Positions 29,139-38,899 are shown, counted from the first letter of the stretch. The stretch: 64,000 bases of DNA from CAVZZG01 sp963779685 (GCA_963779685.1 CAVZZG010000003.1:682001-746000); one strand, 5' to 3'. Notes: a model not told the origin generated them from the letters alone. Translations and numbers: made by a program.

Positions 29139-30457
29139 GCCGCCGCCCTCACGAGCTCCCGCCGCCAGCGCATGAAGGTCGTCACGAGGTGATCGAGCGC
29201 AGGCGTGCCGAGACCCGGATAGCAGCCGACCCAGAACGTGTTGCGCATGACGGCGTCGGTGACGTCGAGATCCGACGACGACCCGATGCGCGACGTCCCG
29301 GTAGGCGGGCTGACGCAGGAGGTTGCCGCCGAACAGCAGGCGCGTGGCGATGCCGGAGGACTCCAGGTGGGCGATGAGACGGCGTCGATCGACCTGCGGG
29401 TCGCGCACCGTGACCGCGAACCCGAACCAGCTCGGCTCCGAGCCGGGGGTCGCCTCGGGCAGGACGAGCACGTCGGCGAGGTCGTCGAGGGCCTCGAGCA
29501 GGTAGGCGTGGTTGGCCCTCCGGGCGGCGACGAACGCATCGATGCGGCCCAGCTGCACGCGGCCGATCGCGGCCTGCAGATCGGTGGCCTTGAGGTTGTA
29601 GCCCAGGTGCGAGTAGACGTACTTGTGGTCGTACCCGGCCGGCAGCGTGCCGTGCTGCTGGTCGAAGCGCTGCCCGCAGGTGTCGGCGCAGCCGGGCTCG
29701 CACCAGCAGTCGCGTCCCCAGTCGCGCAGCGACTCGACGATCCGCTTCAGGCGCGGCCGGCGCGTCAGCACCGCCCCGCCCTCGCCGGTGGTGATCTGGT
29801 GGGCGGGGTAGAACGACAGCGTGGCCAGCTCGCCGAAGGTGCCGACGTGGCGACCCCGCCAGCGGGCGACCGAGCGCGTCGCAGCAGTCCTCGATCAGGA
29901 AGAGATCGTGTCGTGCGCAGAAGCCGGCGACGGCGTCGAGGTCGAAGGGGTTGCCGAGCGTGTGAGCGATCACGACCGCCCGCGTGCGGTCCGAGAGCGC
30001 CGCCTCGAGCTGGCCGACGTCGACGTTGTAGGTCGGCAGGGTGACGTCGACGAACACCGGCACGAGCCCGTGCCTGCACGATCGGGTTGACGGTGGTCGG
30101 AAAGCCGGCCGCCACGGTGATCACCTCGTCGCCGGGTCGCAGGCGACGGTCGCCGAGATCCGGCGAGAGCAGGGCGTGGACGGCTGCCAGGTTGGCGGAG
30201 GAGCCGGAGTTCACCATCAGGGCGTGCCGGTTGCCCGTGTACCGGGCCAGCTCCCGCTCGAAGGCCGCCGTCTCCGGCCCGGCAGTGAGCCAGAAGTCGA
30301 GCGCCGCGCGCGCCGCCGCGACCACCTCCTCCGCGCCGAAGACCCGGCCCGAGACGGGCACCGACGGAGCGTCGGGATCGAAGGCATCGGGCGCCGGCCG
30401 GCCGGCCGCGTACGTCGCGACGAGCGCGAGGATATCCTCTTCGGAGAGTACGCTCAC
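29135..30457 (-). CDS. rfbH: RfbH-type CDP-4-keto-6-deoxyglucose 3-dehydrase (three frameshifts)
   Basis: Corrected length is about 439 residues. The PLP site reads [14 protein letters not shown], with His in place of the aminotransferase Lys. [16 protein letters not shown] supplies the [2Fe-2S] cysteines. Both are diagnostic of RfbH/E1, which removes the C3 hydroxyl. Single extra bases at 30067-30069, 29864-29866 and 29272-29273 break the frame; dropping each restores the family sequence. GTG 30457 is chosen over TTG 30466 because a sigma28-like minus-10 ends two bases before the TTG. The E3 reductase partner is not in the window. Confidence 0.88.
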
Positions 30458-30467
30458 CGTTTTCAAC

Positions 30468-30494
30468 GTATCGGCAGAACCACCGCCGGCTTGA
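30468..30494 (-). promoter_or_regulatory. Sigma28/WhiG-type promoter of the deoxysugar-glycosyltransferase operon
   Basis: On the minus strand TCAAGCCG (30487-30494) is separated by 11 bases from GCCGATAC (30468-30475), the same layout as the flgF promoter. The predicted start site is only a few bases ahead of GTG 30457, so the transcript may be leaderless. Confidence 0.65.
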
Positions 30495-30509
30495 CCTCGG
30501 AAACCGGTT

Positions 30510-32294
30510 CTACGCAGCGACGCGGGCGGCGCCGGCCACGGCGGCGCGGACCGCGCTTCCCACCCTGGCGACCTGCGAGCGTTCGAGCCGGACGCCGCTC
30601 GGGAGGTTGATCCCCTCGGCGGCGATCGCGGCCGCCACCGGCGGCGTGACGTGCGGACGCCCCCAGAACCCGTAGGCGCCGACGCTGGGGAACACCGGCC
30701 GGGTGTCGATCCCGTGCGCGTCGAGGTACGCCCGCAGGCCGTCGCGGGTGAGGCCGCTGGCCGCGCTGACCCGGATGTTCGTCATCCAGTAGATGCTCCG
30801 CGAGCGCTCGATCTCGCGCTGTACGTCGATGCCCGGGAGGCCGTCGAGCTCCTCCGCGTACCACCCGTGGATCCGGCGCTTGGCGGCGATCATCGGCTCG
30901 ATCCGCTCGAGCTGGGCCAGGCCGAGCGCCGCCTGCACGTTGGCCATCTTGTACTTCATGCCGAGCGCCTCGATGTCGAAGGTGCCGGCGACGCGGCCCT
31001 GGTCCCAGAGGAACCTGGCCCGCTCGTAGAGGTCCCGGCGCGTCGTGACGAGCATGCCGCCCTCGCCCGTGACCAGCAGCTTGGCGCCCTGGAAGCTGAA
31101 CGCCGCCACGTCTCCGAACGTGCCGACTCGCGTGCCGTTGCGGGTGGCGCCGATGGCCGGCGCCGCATCCTCGACCACGGCCAGGCCGTGGGTGCGCGCG
31201 ATCGCGACGATCCGCTCGATCCGGGCCGGCTGGCCGTACAGGTGCACCGGCACGACGGCCCGGGTGCGCTCCGTGATGGCGCCCTGGAAGGCCTGCGGGT
31301 CGAGGCACCAGGTATCCGGTTCGACATCGGCGAACACCGGCGTCGCGCCCGTGTAGGCCACCGCCGCGGCCGTGGCGACCCACGTGATGTCGGGGACGAT
31401 GACCTCGTCGCCGGGCCCGATGCCCAGGCACGCGAAGGCGAGGTGGAGCGCGCCCGTACCGCTCGATGTGGCGAGCGCGTGGGGAGCGCCGACGTAGGCC
31501 GCGAACTCGGCCGTGAAGCGGTCGAGGTAGCGGCTCCAGCAGGCATTCCAGCCGTGCACGGCGGCGTCGGCCACGTAGACCGCCTCCCGGGCGCCGGTGG
31601 CGGGGCCTGCGGTCAGGATCCGCCCGGCACCGGGATCGGCCGCCAGCCGGTAGTCCATCGTCAGGAAGCAGTCATCGGGCGGTGCGTCATCCCCGTCGCC
31701 AACGGGCACGAGGGACATCTGCTCACCGTCGCCGTCCAGCCGCAGCGGCTCCACGGCGCCGGGAACGAACCCGAGGCGCTCGTAGAACGCGATGGCCCGG
31801 GTGTTGCTGTGCAGCACCCGCAGCCAGGCGGCGGGCGGGTACGCCTCCTCCCGCGCCCACCGCAGCAGACGTTCGGTGGCGCGGGACATGAGGCCGGGCC
31901 CGCCCTCGCGGCCCCGGACGACGTTGTCGACCTCGACCCCGCCCGTCGGTCCGGGATGCACGACCAGCCCGAGATGACCGACCGGGTGGCCCAGCGGGTC
32001 GACGACCAGGAAGAGCATCCGGTCCGGCCGGTCGAGCACCTGGCTGCGGAGCCAGGCAGCGGTACCGGCGACGGTGACGTGGAAGCGGGTCGGGAAGGCC
32101 TCCTGATGCGCCGCGCGCCAGGCCGCCAGTGTCGTGATCAGCGCCTCGTCGGCCGCGTGGAGCTCGCACACGGGCAGCAGGTGCCCCGCGTCGCCCGCGA
32201 GCGGCAGGCTTCGCAGCCACGCGTCGGGCACCCGTTCGGCCGCCTTCATGAACGCGAACTCCGCCAGCAGCGCGTCGTGCCAGCGGTCGCTCAT
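30510..32294 (-). CDS. GNAT acetyltransferase fused to DegT-type sugar aminotransferase
   Basis: 594 residues. Residues 1-200 form a GNAT domain ([20 protein letters not shown], then [19 protein letters not shown]). Residues 210-594 are a DegT/DnrJ/EryC1 aminotransferase with PLP Lys405 in [15 protein letters not shown], nearest to perosamine-synthase-like enzymes. One protein could transaminate a 4-keto-6-deoxysugar and N-acylate the product. It is coupled to the upstream FdtB-like gene (ATGA) and is the last gene of the cheA operon. The nucleotide of the substrate cannot be told. Confidence 0.85.
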   Translation of the reverse strand: MSDRWHDALLAEFAFMKAAERVPDAWLRSLPLAGDAGHLLPVCELHAADEALITTLAAWRAAHQEAFPTRFHVTVAGTAAWLRSQVLDRPDRMLFLVVDPLGHPVGHLGLVVHPGPTGGVEVDNVVRGREGGPGLMSRATERLLRWAREEAYPPAAWLRVLHSNTRAIAFYERLGFVPGAVEPLRLDGDGEQMSLVPVGDGDDAPPDDCFLTMDYRLAADPGAGRILTAGPATGAREAVYVADAAVHGWNACWSRYLDRFTAEFAAYVGAPHALATSSGTGALHLAFACLGIGPGDEVIVPDITWVATAAAVAYTGATPVFADVEPDTWCLDPQAFQGAITERTRAVVPVHLYGQPARIERIVAIARTHGLAVVEDAAPAIGATRNGTRVGTFGDVAAFSFQGAKLLVTGEGGMLVTTRRDLYERARFLWDQGRVAGTFDIEALGMKYKMANVQAALGLAQLERIEPMIAAKRRIHGWYAEELDGLPGIDVQREIERSRSIYWMTNIRVSAASGLTRDGLRAYLDAHGIDTRPVFPSVGAYGFWGRPHVTPPVAAAIAAEGINLPSGVRLERSQVARVGSAVRAAVAGAARVAA

Positions 32295-33406
32295 GCCGCC
32301 CTCGCGGGGACGGCGGCGGTGACGGCCTCGACCACCGAGCGCACGTCGGCCTCGGTGAGGGTCGCGTGCACCGGGATCGACAGCACCGTGGCGGCCAGGC
32401 GCTCGGCGTGGGGCAGCGGCGAAGCTGGCCGGGCGACGCCGGCGAGGGACGGCTGGACGTGCAGGCCGAGCGGGTAGTGGATGCCGCTCGCGACGCCGTG
32501 ACGGGCCAGCATGCCGGCCACGACCTCCCGCGTGCGGCACCGCAGCACGTACTTGTTGTAGACGCAGCGTGCTTCCGGAACAACGGTGACCGGGCGCACC
32601 TCGGCGAGGTCGGCGAACGCCGCGTCGTAGCGGATTGCGACCGACCGGCGTCGTTCGTTCCAGGCCTCGAGGTGAGCGAGCTTCACGTTCAGGATCGCGG
32701 CCTGGATCGTGTCCATGCGGGAGTTCCAGCCGTGCTCCGCGTGGACGGCATCGTCTCGCCGGCCGCGATCGCGAAGCCGGCGAAGACGGCCGGCGATCGT
32801 GGCATCGGACGTCGTCAGCGCACCGGCGTCGCCCCAGGCGCCGAGGTTCTTGCCCGGGTGGAAGCTGAACCCGGCCACGTCGCCCCAGGCCCCGACCCGG
32901 CGCCCGCCGATGGCGGCGCCGTGCGCCTGGCCGGCGGCCTCGATCAGCCGCAGGCCACGCTGGTCGGCCAGCCGCCGGAAGCCGGGCATGTCGCATGGCT
33001 GCCCCCACAGGTGCACGGGCATGATCGCGGCCGTGCGGGGCGTGATGGCCTCGGCGACCCGCTCGGGCGTGACCAGCCCGGTGTCGGGGTCGGGATCGAC
33101 GAGCACCGGCGTCGCGCCGACGTCGACGACGGCGGAGGCCGCGGCGATGAAGGCCAGCGCAGAGGTGATCACCTCGTCCCCGCGCGTGACGCCGACCGCG
33201 TGCAGCGCCAGCCGGAGGGCCTCGGTGCCGCTCGCGACCGCAACGCACTCCTCGGCCCCGCAGTAGGCGGCGAACGACTCCTCGAAGACGGCGATCTCGG
33301 CGCCGCCGACGAACGCGGACCGCGCGACCACGCCGGCCAGGGCCGTTTCGATGTTGTCGCGCAGCGGCGCCTCGAGCGCGACCAGGTCGACCAGCGGCAC
33401 GCGCAT
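32291..33406 (-). CDS. FdtB/QdtB-like nucleotide-sugar aminotransferase
   Basis: 371 residues of the DegT family. PLP Lys186 lies in FSFHPGKNLGAWGDAGAL, the pattern typical of 3-amino-3,6-dideoxyhexose aminotransferases such as FdtB, QdtB and DesV. The ATG at 33406 follows cheY by 8 bases. The matching 3,4-ketoisomerase and dTDP-glucose enzymes are not in this window and must be elsewhere. With the fused GNAT-DegT partner it likely makes an N-acylated amino-deoxysugar for flagellin. Confidence 0.82.
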   Translation of the reverse strand: MRVPLVDLVALEAPLRDNIETALAGVVARSAFVGGAEIAVFEESFAAYCGAEECVAVASGTEALRLALHAVGVTRGDEVITSALAFIAAASAVVDVGATPVLVDPDPDTGLVTPERVAEAITPRTAAIMPVHLWGQPCDMPGFRRLADQRGLRLIEAAGQAHGAAIGGRRVGAWGDVAGFSFHPGKNLGAWGDAGALTTSDATIAGRLRRLRDRGRRDDAVHAEHGWNSRMDTIQAAILNVKLAHLEAWNERRRSVAIRYDAAFADLAEVRPVTVVPEARCVYNKYVLRCRTREVVAGMLARHGVASGIHYPLGLHVQPSLAGVARPASPLPHAERLAATVLSIPVHATLTEADVRSVVEAVTAAVPARAA

Positions 33407-33414
33407 CGCTGCCG

Positions 33415-33774
33415 CTACCCGAGTGCCTTCTCGACGGCGGCCAGCACGCGGTCCTGCTGGAACGGCTTGACCACGAAGTCCTTCGCCCCCGAGCGGATCG
33501 ACTCGATCACCTTCGCCTCCTGTCCGAGGGCCGAGCACATCACGACCCTCGCGGCCGGATCGGCAGCGAGGATCTCCCGCAAGGCCGAGATCCCGTCCTT
33601 GCCGGGCATGGTGATGTCCATCGTCGTGACGTCGGGCTGGAGTTCGGCATGGCGGGCGATCGCCTGCTCGGCATCCTCGGCCTCCCCCACGACGTCGTGC
33701 CCGTTCTGGCTGAGGATGTTGCGCAGCATCATCCGCATGAAGGCGGCGTCGTCGGTGATGAGCACGCGGGCCAC
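33415..33774 (-). CDS. cheY: Chemotaxis response regulator CheY
   Basis: 119 residues, a single receiver domain: acidic Asp8/Asp9, phospho-acceptor Asp53 (MDITMPG), Ser81 and Lys103 (FVVKPF). Phosphorylated CheY binds FliM to change rotation direction. It follows fliY by 7 bases in the cheA-fliM-fliY-cheY operon. Confidence 0.93.
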   Translation of the reverse strand: MARVLITDDAAFMRMMLRNILSQNGHDVVGEAEDAEQAIARHAELQPDVTTMDITMPGKDGISALREILAADPAARVVMCSALGQEAKVIESIRSGAKDFVVKPFQQDRVLAAVEKALG

Positions 33775-33781
33775 GGGTCTC

Positions 33782-35269
33782 TCACGCCGCCGGGCTCAGG
33801 GAGACGATCTGGGCGGCGTACTCGCCGTCCACCAGCACCAGCCGCGCCTGCGCGAAGGGCCGGCCATTGACGAGGATGTCGATCGGGTCGCTCGGCAGCC
33901 GGTCGAGCTCCACGATCGCACCCGGCGGCAGGTTCATGGCCTCGGCGACGCCGATCCGCGTCCGTCCCAGCTCGGCCGAGACCCGCACGTTGACCGTGTG
34001 GAACGTGTCCATGCTGAGCGCGGACGTCGTGGTGGTGGCTGCGGCGGCGTTGGTGGCGGCGGCCGCCGATCGCGCCGGCCCTCCTGGCGCGCCCACGCCG
34101 CGGGCCGTATCGGCCGCCGCGAACGCGTCCTGCAGGTGCAGGGCGAAGTCCGCGGACACGAGCTGCACGACGTCTGCCGTCAGCCGGTCGGACGTGATCT
34201 GGAACCTGGCCGCGAATGCCGGGCGCTCGAAGATCCGCCGCGCATCCTCCACCGTGGCGATCACCTGGCACATCGGCGGCGCGACCTCGATCTCGAGGCC
34301 GACGCCGTCGGCCAGCACGGACGTCGCGGCGCCCATCATCTGGTTCATCGCCTCGGAGACGGCGGACAGCTCGATATCGGACAGCTCGTCGCTCGCGGGC
34401 TCGTCGCCGCCCATCATGGCCCCGGCCAGGCTCGCGGCCTGCTGGGGCGTGAGTGCGAACAGGTTGGCGCCGTTCACGCCCGAGACGTACGACACCTCGA
34501 CGGTCACGAGCGGGTAGCTGAGTCCGCCCAGCGGATCGACCGGGTTCGCCTCGACATCGGGAGCCATGGCGGTGGTCTTGGTGCCGAGGAGCGCCGTCAG
34601 GACCTCCGCGCTCGCGTCGGCCGTGATACGTGCGGCGCGCTCGACGGCGGCCCGCGTGTACTCGTCGATGAGGGCGAGCTTCGCGGCCTGCTCACCGCCC
34701 TCCACCGCTCCGGTCGTCTCGGCGCTGGTGAGCGCCGTCTCGAGCGTGGCGGCGAAGTCGCCCGGAAAGAGCATCGAGAACGCCGCAGACAGCGGGCCTG
34801 CGGTGACCGTGAACGAACCCGTGAAGGCCGCCGCGCCGAGCTTCTCGGCCGCCTCGCGGTCGGCGAGCACGGTCAGGACGGGCGCTGCGGCATCGGTCGG
34901 CGTCCCGAGTACCTCGCCGATGGCGGTCGCGACCGCCCCCACCATGCGGTCCGCGGCCTCGGCCAGGGCCGACAGCTCGATCTCGTTCAGGTCGCCTTCG
35001 ATCTCCGCCTCGGCGAGGCCCATCGTGCCTGCCGCGAGCGCCCGGCCCTGCTCGAGGGTCAGCAACACCGTGCACCGGCCGCCGATGCCCTCGACGAACT
35101 CGACCTCGAGCGCGAGCGACGGGAACGCGACGGCCGCCCACGGGTCGGTCGTCTCCCCGGCGGTGATGTCGGCGCAGGTCCCGGGCGCTCCCATCAGGTC
35201 CCCGAGTGCTGCGGCACATGCCCGCGCGGTGAGATCGGTGATCCGGCTGACCGCCTCGGCGATGTTCAC
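33782..35269 (-). CDS. fliY: Flagellar switch protein FliY/FliN with two CheC-type domains
   Basis: 495 residues. Two CheC-like domains (about 1-190 and 205-390) precede a linker rich in Ala/Thr and a C-terminal SpoA (FliN) domain (about 415-495, NVRVSAELGRTRIGVAEAM). The second CheC domain keeps the phosphatase pattern S-AVS-E-AM-N with a downstream Pro; in the first the Asn is Asp (E-AA-D). FliY forms the C-ring and dephosphorylates CheY-P in Gram-positives. GTG 35269 overlaps the fliM stop. Confidence 0.9.
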   Translation of the reverse strand: MNIAEAVSRITDLTARACAAALGDLMGAPGTCADITAGETTDPWAAVAFPSLALEVEFVEGIGGRCTVLLTLEQGRALAAGTMGLAEAEIEGDLNEIELSALAEAADRMVGAVATAIGEVLGTPTDAAAPVLTVLADREAAEKLGAAAFTGSFTVTAGPLSAAFSMLFPGDFAATLETALTSAETTGAVEGGEQAAKLALIDEYTRAAVERAARITADASAEVLTALLGTKTTAMAPDVEANPVDPLGGLSYPLVTVEVSYVSGVNGANLFALTPQQAASLAGAMMGGDEPASDELSDIELSAVSEAMNQMMGAATSVLADGVGLEIEVAPPMCQVIATVEDARRIFERPAFAARFQITSDRLTADVVQLVSADFALHLQDAFAAADTARGVGAPGGPARSAAAATNAAAATTTTSALSMDTFHTVNVRVSAELGRTRIGVAEAMNLPPGAIVELDRLPSDPIDILVNGRPFAQARLVLVDGEYAAQIVSLSPAA

Positions 35270-36276
35270 GCGACCTCCTCCTCGGGCGCGGGCAGCGCCT
35301 CCAGGCGCGCGATGCGGTCGTGCACCTGCACCGCCATGTGGCGGCGGTGGGCACCCGGCATGACGCGATACAGCGGGCTGTCGCCCGCGAGCAGCACGAC
35401 TCCCTGCTCGACCGGCACGCCGAGCCTGATCACGTCGCCCTCCTGCAGCGCCAACACGTCGCCGAGTGGCAACTCGGTGCCGCCGACCTCGGCCCGCACC
35501 TCGATCTGGACGTACTCGAGGGGCGGCAGCAGGTCGACGCCGCGAACGCCCGCGCGGCCGCCGGCGAAGTACGAGTTCGCCGTCAGGTTCGGCGCCACGG
35601 TCTCGATCGAACGCCACGGGAGGCAGAGCGTCATCACGCCGGCCGAGTCGGCCACCCGGATCTGGAACGACAGCAGCACCGAGAGCTCCGTCGGCGGCGC
35701 GATCTGCGCGAACTGGGGGTTCATCTCGGTGTGGCGCAGCGTGAAATCGACGCCGACCAGTTCCGACCAGGAGGTCGACAGCTCGCCCAGGAGGCGGGCG
35801 ATGATCGTCCGGCACAGGGAGAGCTCGATGTCCGTCAGCTCACGCAGCCGGGCCGTGCCCTGCCCGGTTCCGCCCAGCAGGCGGTCGATCATCGAGAACA
35901 CCAGCGGCAGGTCGATCGCGAGGATCGCGTTCGTGCCGAGCGGCTGGAGCTCGAGGATCCCGGTCAGCGCCGGCACCGGCAGGGACGAGATGAACTCGCC
36001 GTAGGTGACCTGCTCCGCGCCGAGCACCGAGATGTCGGCGACCGACCGCAGCGCTCCCGAGAGGTAGGTCGCGCCGAGCCGGGCGAACGTGTCGTGCAGC
36101 ATCTCGAGCGTGCGCAGCTGATCCTTGTTGAACTTCGACGGCCGCCGGAAGTCCATGGCCTGCACGCGCGACCCGGGTGCCGCCTCGAGCGTGGTGGGCG
36201 CGGCCGGACCGCTTGCCACCGCCGCCAGCAGGGCGTCGATCTCGGCCTGGCTGAGGGTGTCGTTGCTCTGGGTCAT
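35266..36276 (-). CDS. fliM: Flagellar motor switch protein FliM
   Basis: 336 residues. The N-terminal CheY-P binding peptide LSQAEIDALLAA is followed by the middle CheC-like domain (LRTLEMLHDTFARLGATYL, GGTGQG) and a C-terminal SpoA domain. FliM links the MS ring and C-ring and is the CheY-P target. It overlaps both the cheA-cheC and fliY genes, so motor and signalling proteins are co-translated. Confidence 0.95.
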   Translation of the reverse strand: MTQSNDTLSQAEIDALLAAVASGPAAPTTLEAAPGSRVQAMDFRRPSKFNKDQLRTLEMLHDTFARLGATYLSGALRSVADISVLGAEQVTYGEFISSLPVPALTGILELQPLGTNAILAIDLPLVFSMIDRLLGGTGQGTARLRELTDIELSLCRTIIARLLGELSTSWSELVGVDFTLRHTEMNPQFAQIAPPTELSVLLSFQIRVADSAGVMTLCLPWRSIETVAPNLTANSYFAGGRAGVRGVDLLPPLEYVQIEVRAEVGGTELPLGDVLALQEGDVIRLGVPVEQGVVLLAGDSPLYRVMPGAHRRHMAVQVHDRIARLEALPAPEEEVA

Positions 36277-38042
36277 GCCGATCCTGCCTGGTCGAGGTCG
36301 AGCGCGCGCAGGAGCTTCGGCACCATGCCCTCACCGGGCACGAGCAGGAAGCCGAACTCGACCGCGGCACCCTCGACCCGCATCGACGTCTGGAGCAGCA
36401 GCACGGTGCCGGTGGGCGATGCGGCCGGGGCCAGCACGGCCGCGACGACGGCGTCGAGCCGGTCGCGACGGAGCCGCGCGGGCGCCGGATCGATTGCGAG
36501 CCCGGTCAGGCCGGCGATGGCGGTCGCGTAGCAGCTGGAGAGGATGTTGCCGATCTCCTCGAGCGCGGACCGCCCCATGTCGCTGGCGGCGTCGGTACCC
36601 AGCAGCCCGCACAACGCCTCGGCCGCGGCGATCGGAAAGGCCAGCAGCAGGCTCGCGTCGAGGCCACCGGTGACCGGGGTCAGGACGGCGACCACCTCGC
36701 CCTCGGCCGGGCCGATGCGGCTCGCGGCCTCCGCCAGCGGCACGAGTTCCGCCTGGGGCATGCCGATCTCGACCATGCGCGCCACCAGCTGGGAGAGCGC
36801 CGTCGCGGCATTGCCGCTGCCGATGCTCGCGATCTCGCGGATCGCCGACAGCTCGATGTCCGAGAACCCGGCCCGCGGCCGGGATTCCTCCGCCCGCAGC
36901 GGCAGCCGGATGGTCACCGCCGTACCCCGGCCCGGCGTCGACGTCAGCAGGCAGTCGCCGCCGAGGTCGCCGACCATGGTGCGCACGGCGTCCATCCCGA
37001 TCCCGCGGCCGGCAATCGCGGACGTCGCGCCGGCCGTCGAGAAGCCGGGCGTGAAGAGCAGCTCGATCGCCTCCTCGAGGGTCAGCGCCGCCGCCCGCTC
37101 CCGGTCGATGAGACCCCTGTGGGCGGCGATCCGGCCCACCGCGACGGGGTCCACCCCGCGGCCATCGTCGCCGACGCCGATCGAGACCTGCTCGCCATCC
37201 CGCTCGGCCGAGAGGGTCAGCGTGCCGACCGGCACCTTGCCGGCCGCAACCCGCTCCAACGGGGTCTCGAGCCCGTGCGCGATGGCGTTGCGGACGAGGT
37301 GGACGAGCGGAGCGGCGAGCGCGTCGACCAGTGCGCGATCGAGCTCGATGTCGCCGCCGGTGATCCGGAGGTCGACCTGCTTGCCCAGCGTCGTCGCCAG
37401 GTCGCGCACCAGGCGCGGGAAGCGCATGAACGCCTGCTCCAGCGGCGCCAGCCGCAGCTCGGTCGCGATCCCGGCCAGTGACCGCTCGAGGAACGCCAGA
37501 TCGTCGATCGCCGCTGCCAGCTCCGGATCGGCGGCGATCGGTGCCAGAGCCTCGACACGGGCCCTCGCCCCGGCCATCTCGCCCAGCACGTCGAGCAGCT
37601 CGTCGAGGCGCTCGACCCGGACCCTGACGGTCCGCGGGGCCTGGCGCTCCGGCGGCTCGAGCTCGTCCGGGCCGAGGGCCCGCAGCCGGCTCACCAGCTC
37701 GACGGGGTCGGACTGCTCGGAACCGTGCATCTCGATCTCGCTTACCAGCCGCTCGAGCGCATCGAGGCACCCGAAGAGCGTCTCGACCGCGGCGGGCGCG
37801 AGTTCGCCGCCCTCCTCGCGCATGCCCTCCATGACGCTCTCCATCTCGTGCGTCAGCGACTCCATGCTGCCGAAGCCCATCGTCCCGCTCATGGCCTTGA
37901 GCGTGTGCGCGACCCGGAAGATGTCCTCGATGCTGGCCGCGTCGGTCGGATCCCGCTCGACCCTGACGAGCGAGACGTTCAGCGTCTGCAGGTGCTCCCG
38001 GCCCTCGGCAAGGAACATCGGCAGGTACTGGGAGGCCTCCAT
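36273..38042 (-). CDS. CheA histidine kinase fused to a C-terminal CheC phosphatase domain
   Basis: 589 residues. An HPt domain with phospho-His46 (RVAHTLKAMSGTMGF) is followed by a short dimerisation segment and a HATPase domain with N-box HLVRNAIAHGLE, G1 GDDGRGVD and G2 GRGIGMD. The usual CheW-like P5 domain is missing. Instead residues about 390-585 are CheC-like (IELSAIREIASIGSGNAATAL and a second motif ALEEIGNILSSC that keeps the Glu and Asn). It could therefore both phosphorylate CheY and remove the phosphate. How it couples to receptors is unclear, since no CheW domain is present. Confidence 0.85.
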   Translation of the reverse strand: MEASQYLPMFLAEGREHLQTLNVSLVRVERDPTDAASIEDIFRVAHTLKAMSGTMGFGSMESLTHEMESVMEGMREEGGELAPAAVETLFGCLDALERLVSEIEMHGSEQSDPVELVSRLRALGPDELEPPERQAPRTVRVRVERLDELLDVLGEMAGARARVEALAPIAADPELAAAIDDLAFLERSLAGIATELRLAPLEQAFMRFPRLVRDLATTLGKQVDLRITGGDIELDRALVDALAAPLVHLVRNAIAHGLETPLERVAAGKVPVGTLTLSAERDGEQVSIGVGDDGRGVDPVAVGRIAAHRGLIDRERAAALTLEEAIELLFTPGFSTAGATSAIAGRGIGMDAVRTMVGDLGGDCLLTSTPGRGTAVTIRLPLRAEESRPRAGFSDIELSAIREIASIGSGNAATALSQLVARMVEIGMPQAELVPLAEAASRIGPAEGEVVAVLTPVTGGLDASLLLAFPIAAAEALCGLLGTDAASDMGRSALEEIGNILSSCYATAIAGLTGLAIDPAPARLRRDRLDAVVAAVLAPAASPTGTVLLLQTSMRVEGAAVEFGFLLVPGEGMVPKLLRALDLDQAGSA

Positions 38043-38050
38043 CAGGCTAG

Positions 38051-38078
38051 AGATCGGCGCGCAGCCGTACGTCCTTTA
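38051..38078 (-). promoter_or_regulatory. Sigma28-type promoter of the cheA operon
   Basis: Minus-strand TAAAGGAC (38071-38078) and GCCGATCT (38051-38058) are separated by 12 bases, one more than the canonical 11. The predicted start site falls about 3-5 nt before the cheA ATG, and no ribosome binding site is visible, so the mRNA may be leaderless. Confidence 0.55.
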
Positions 38079-38131
38079 GGTGACGCTCGTACGAACTACA
38101 ACGCGTGTCGCAGGCGCCGGTCGAGACCCGG

Positions 38132-38350
38132 TCAGGGCTCGAGCGCCTCGACGGCGTCGGCACCCGCAGCCGCGGCCTGGCGGTTCTCCTCCTGGATCTG
38201 GAGCCAGATCTCCTCCCGGTAGACCGGGATCGAGGAGGGTGCGTTGATGCCGATGCGGACCTTGTTGCCGCCCACGATGTCGATCACCGTCACGGTGATG
38301 TCGTCGCCGACGACGAAGGTCTCGCCGATCTTCCGGGTCAGAACGAGCAT
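38132..38350 (-). CDS. csrA: Carbon storage/translational regulator CsrA
   Basis: 72 residues, starting [17 protein letters not shown] and including the RNA-contacting VYREE motif. CsrA dimers repress translation, typically of flagellin mRNA in bacteria that use FliW. It is directly downstream of fliW, its antagonist, in the flgF operon. An SD (GGAGG) lies before the ATG. A GCCGATCC next to the start is not accepted as a promoter. Confidence 0.95.
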   Translation of the reverse strand: MLVLTRKIGETFVVGDDITVTVIDIVGGNKVRIGINAPSSIPVYREEIWLQIQEENRQAAAAGADAVEALEP

Positions 38351-38384
38351 GGATCGGCCCTCCGTGGCGCGCGTACGGGCGGAC

Positions 38385-38891
38385 TCAGCGTCCGCTGGAA
38401 AGGATCGTAACGTTCGGTGCGTCGGACTCGTGCATCGCGACCGGCGTCGGCGAGCCCTCCTCCTGGAAGAGCCGGTCGCGCGTCGAGTAGCCGTCGATGG
38501 TGTTGATCACCTGGCGGCCACGGCGATCGCCGTTGTTGACGACGATCGGCGCGAACAGGTTGATGGTGGCGTTGCGGACGTCGGCGCCGACGTTGACCAC
38601 GCAGTAGATCGAGATCTGGTCCGCCCGGGCGACGCCGATGGCGTCCATGTCGGCATCCGCGAGGTCCACCTCGTAGTCCCAGTAGAACACCCACGGCAGC
38701 ACGATCGGGAAGGCCAGCGACCCCTCGTCGAGGCTGTGGAGCCACATGAAGACGCTGTCCTCACGCTGCTTGAGGATCGCGTAGCGGCGCTGCTCCGGGA
38801 AGCCGATCATGCCCTGTTCGAAGGTGATGACGATCGACTCGTCGACCTCGATTGTCCCGAAACGGGTGGACTCGACCGTGACGCGACCCAT
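38385..38891 (-). CDS. fliW: Flagellar assembly factor FliW
   Basis: 168 residues with the FliW beta-barrel pattern ([37 protein letters not shown]). FliW binds CsrA allosterically and is displaced by free flagellin, tying flagellin translation to secretion. It is adjacent to csrA, the standard pairing. The C-terminal tail of about 30 residues is longer than in Bacillus. Confidence 0.93.
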   Translation of the reverse strand: MGRVTVESTRFGTIEVDESIVITFEQGMIGFPEQRRYAILKQREDSVFMWLHSLDEGSLAFPIVLPWVFYWDYEVDLADADMDAIGVARADQISIYCVVNVGADVRNATINLFAPIVVNNGDRRGRQVINTIDGYSTRDRLFQEEGSPTPVAMHESDAPNVTILSSGR

Positions 38892-38899
38892 CGTGCTCC

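Noticed and set aside
29135..30466. rfbH as a true pseudogene or programmed frameshifting
   Set aside because: Three separate single-base gains in short homopolymers, with each restored frame matching the family, fit sequencing error better; no slippery-site and structure signal seen.
38351..38358. GCCGATCC directly before the csrA start as a sigma28 promoter
   Set aside because: It touches the ATG, has no minus-35, and overlaps the SD region; transcription would begin inside the gene.
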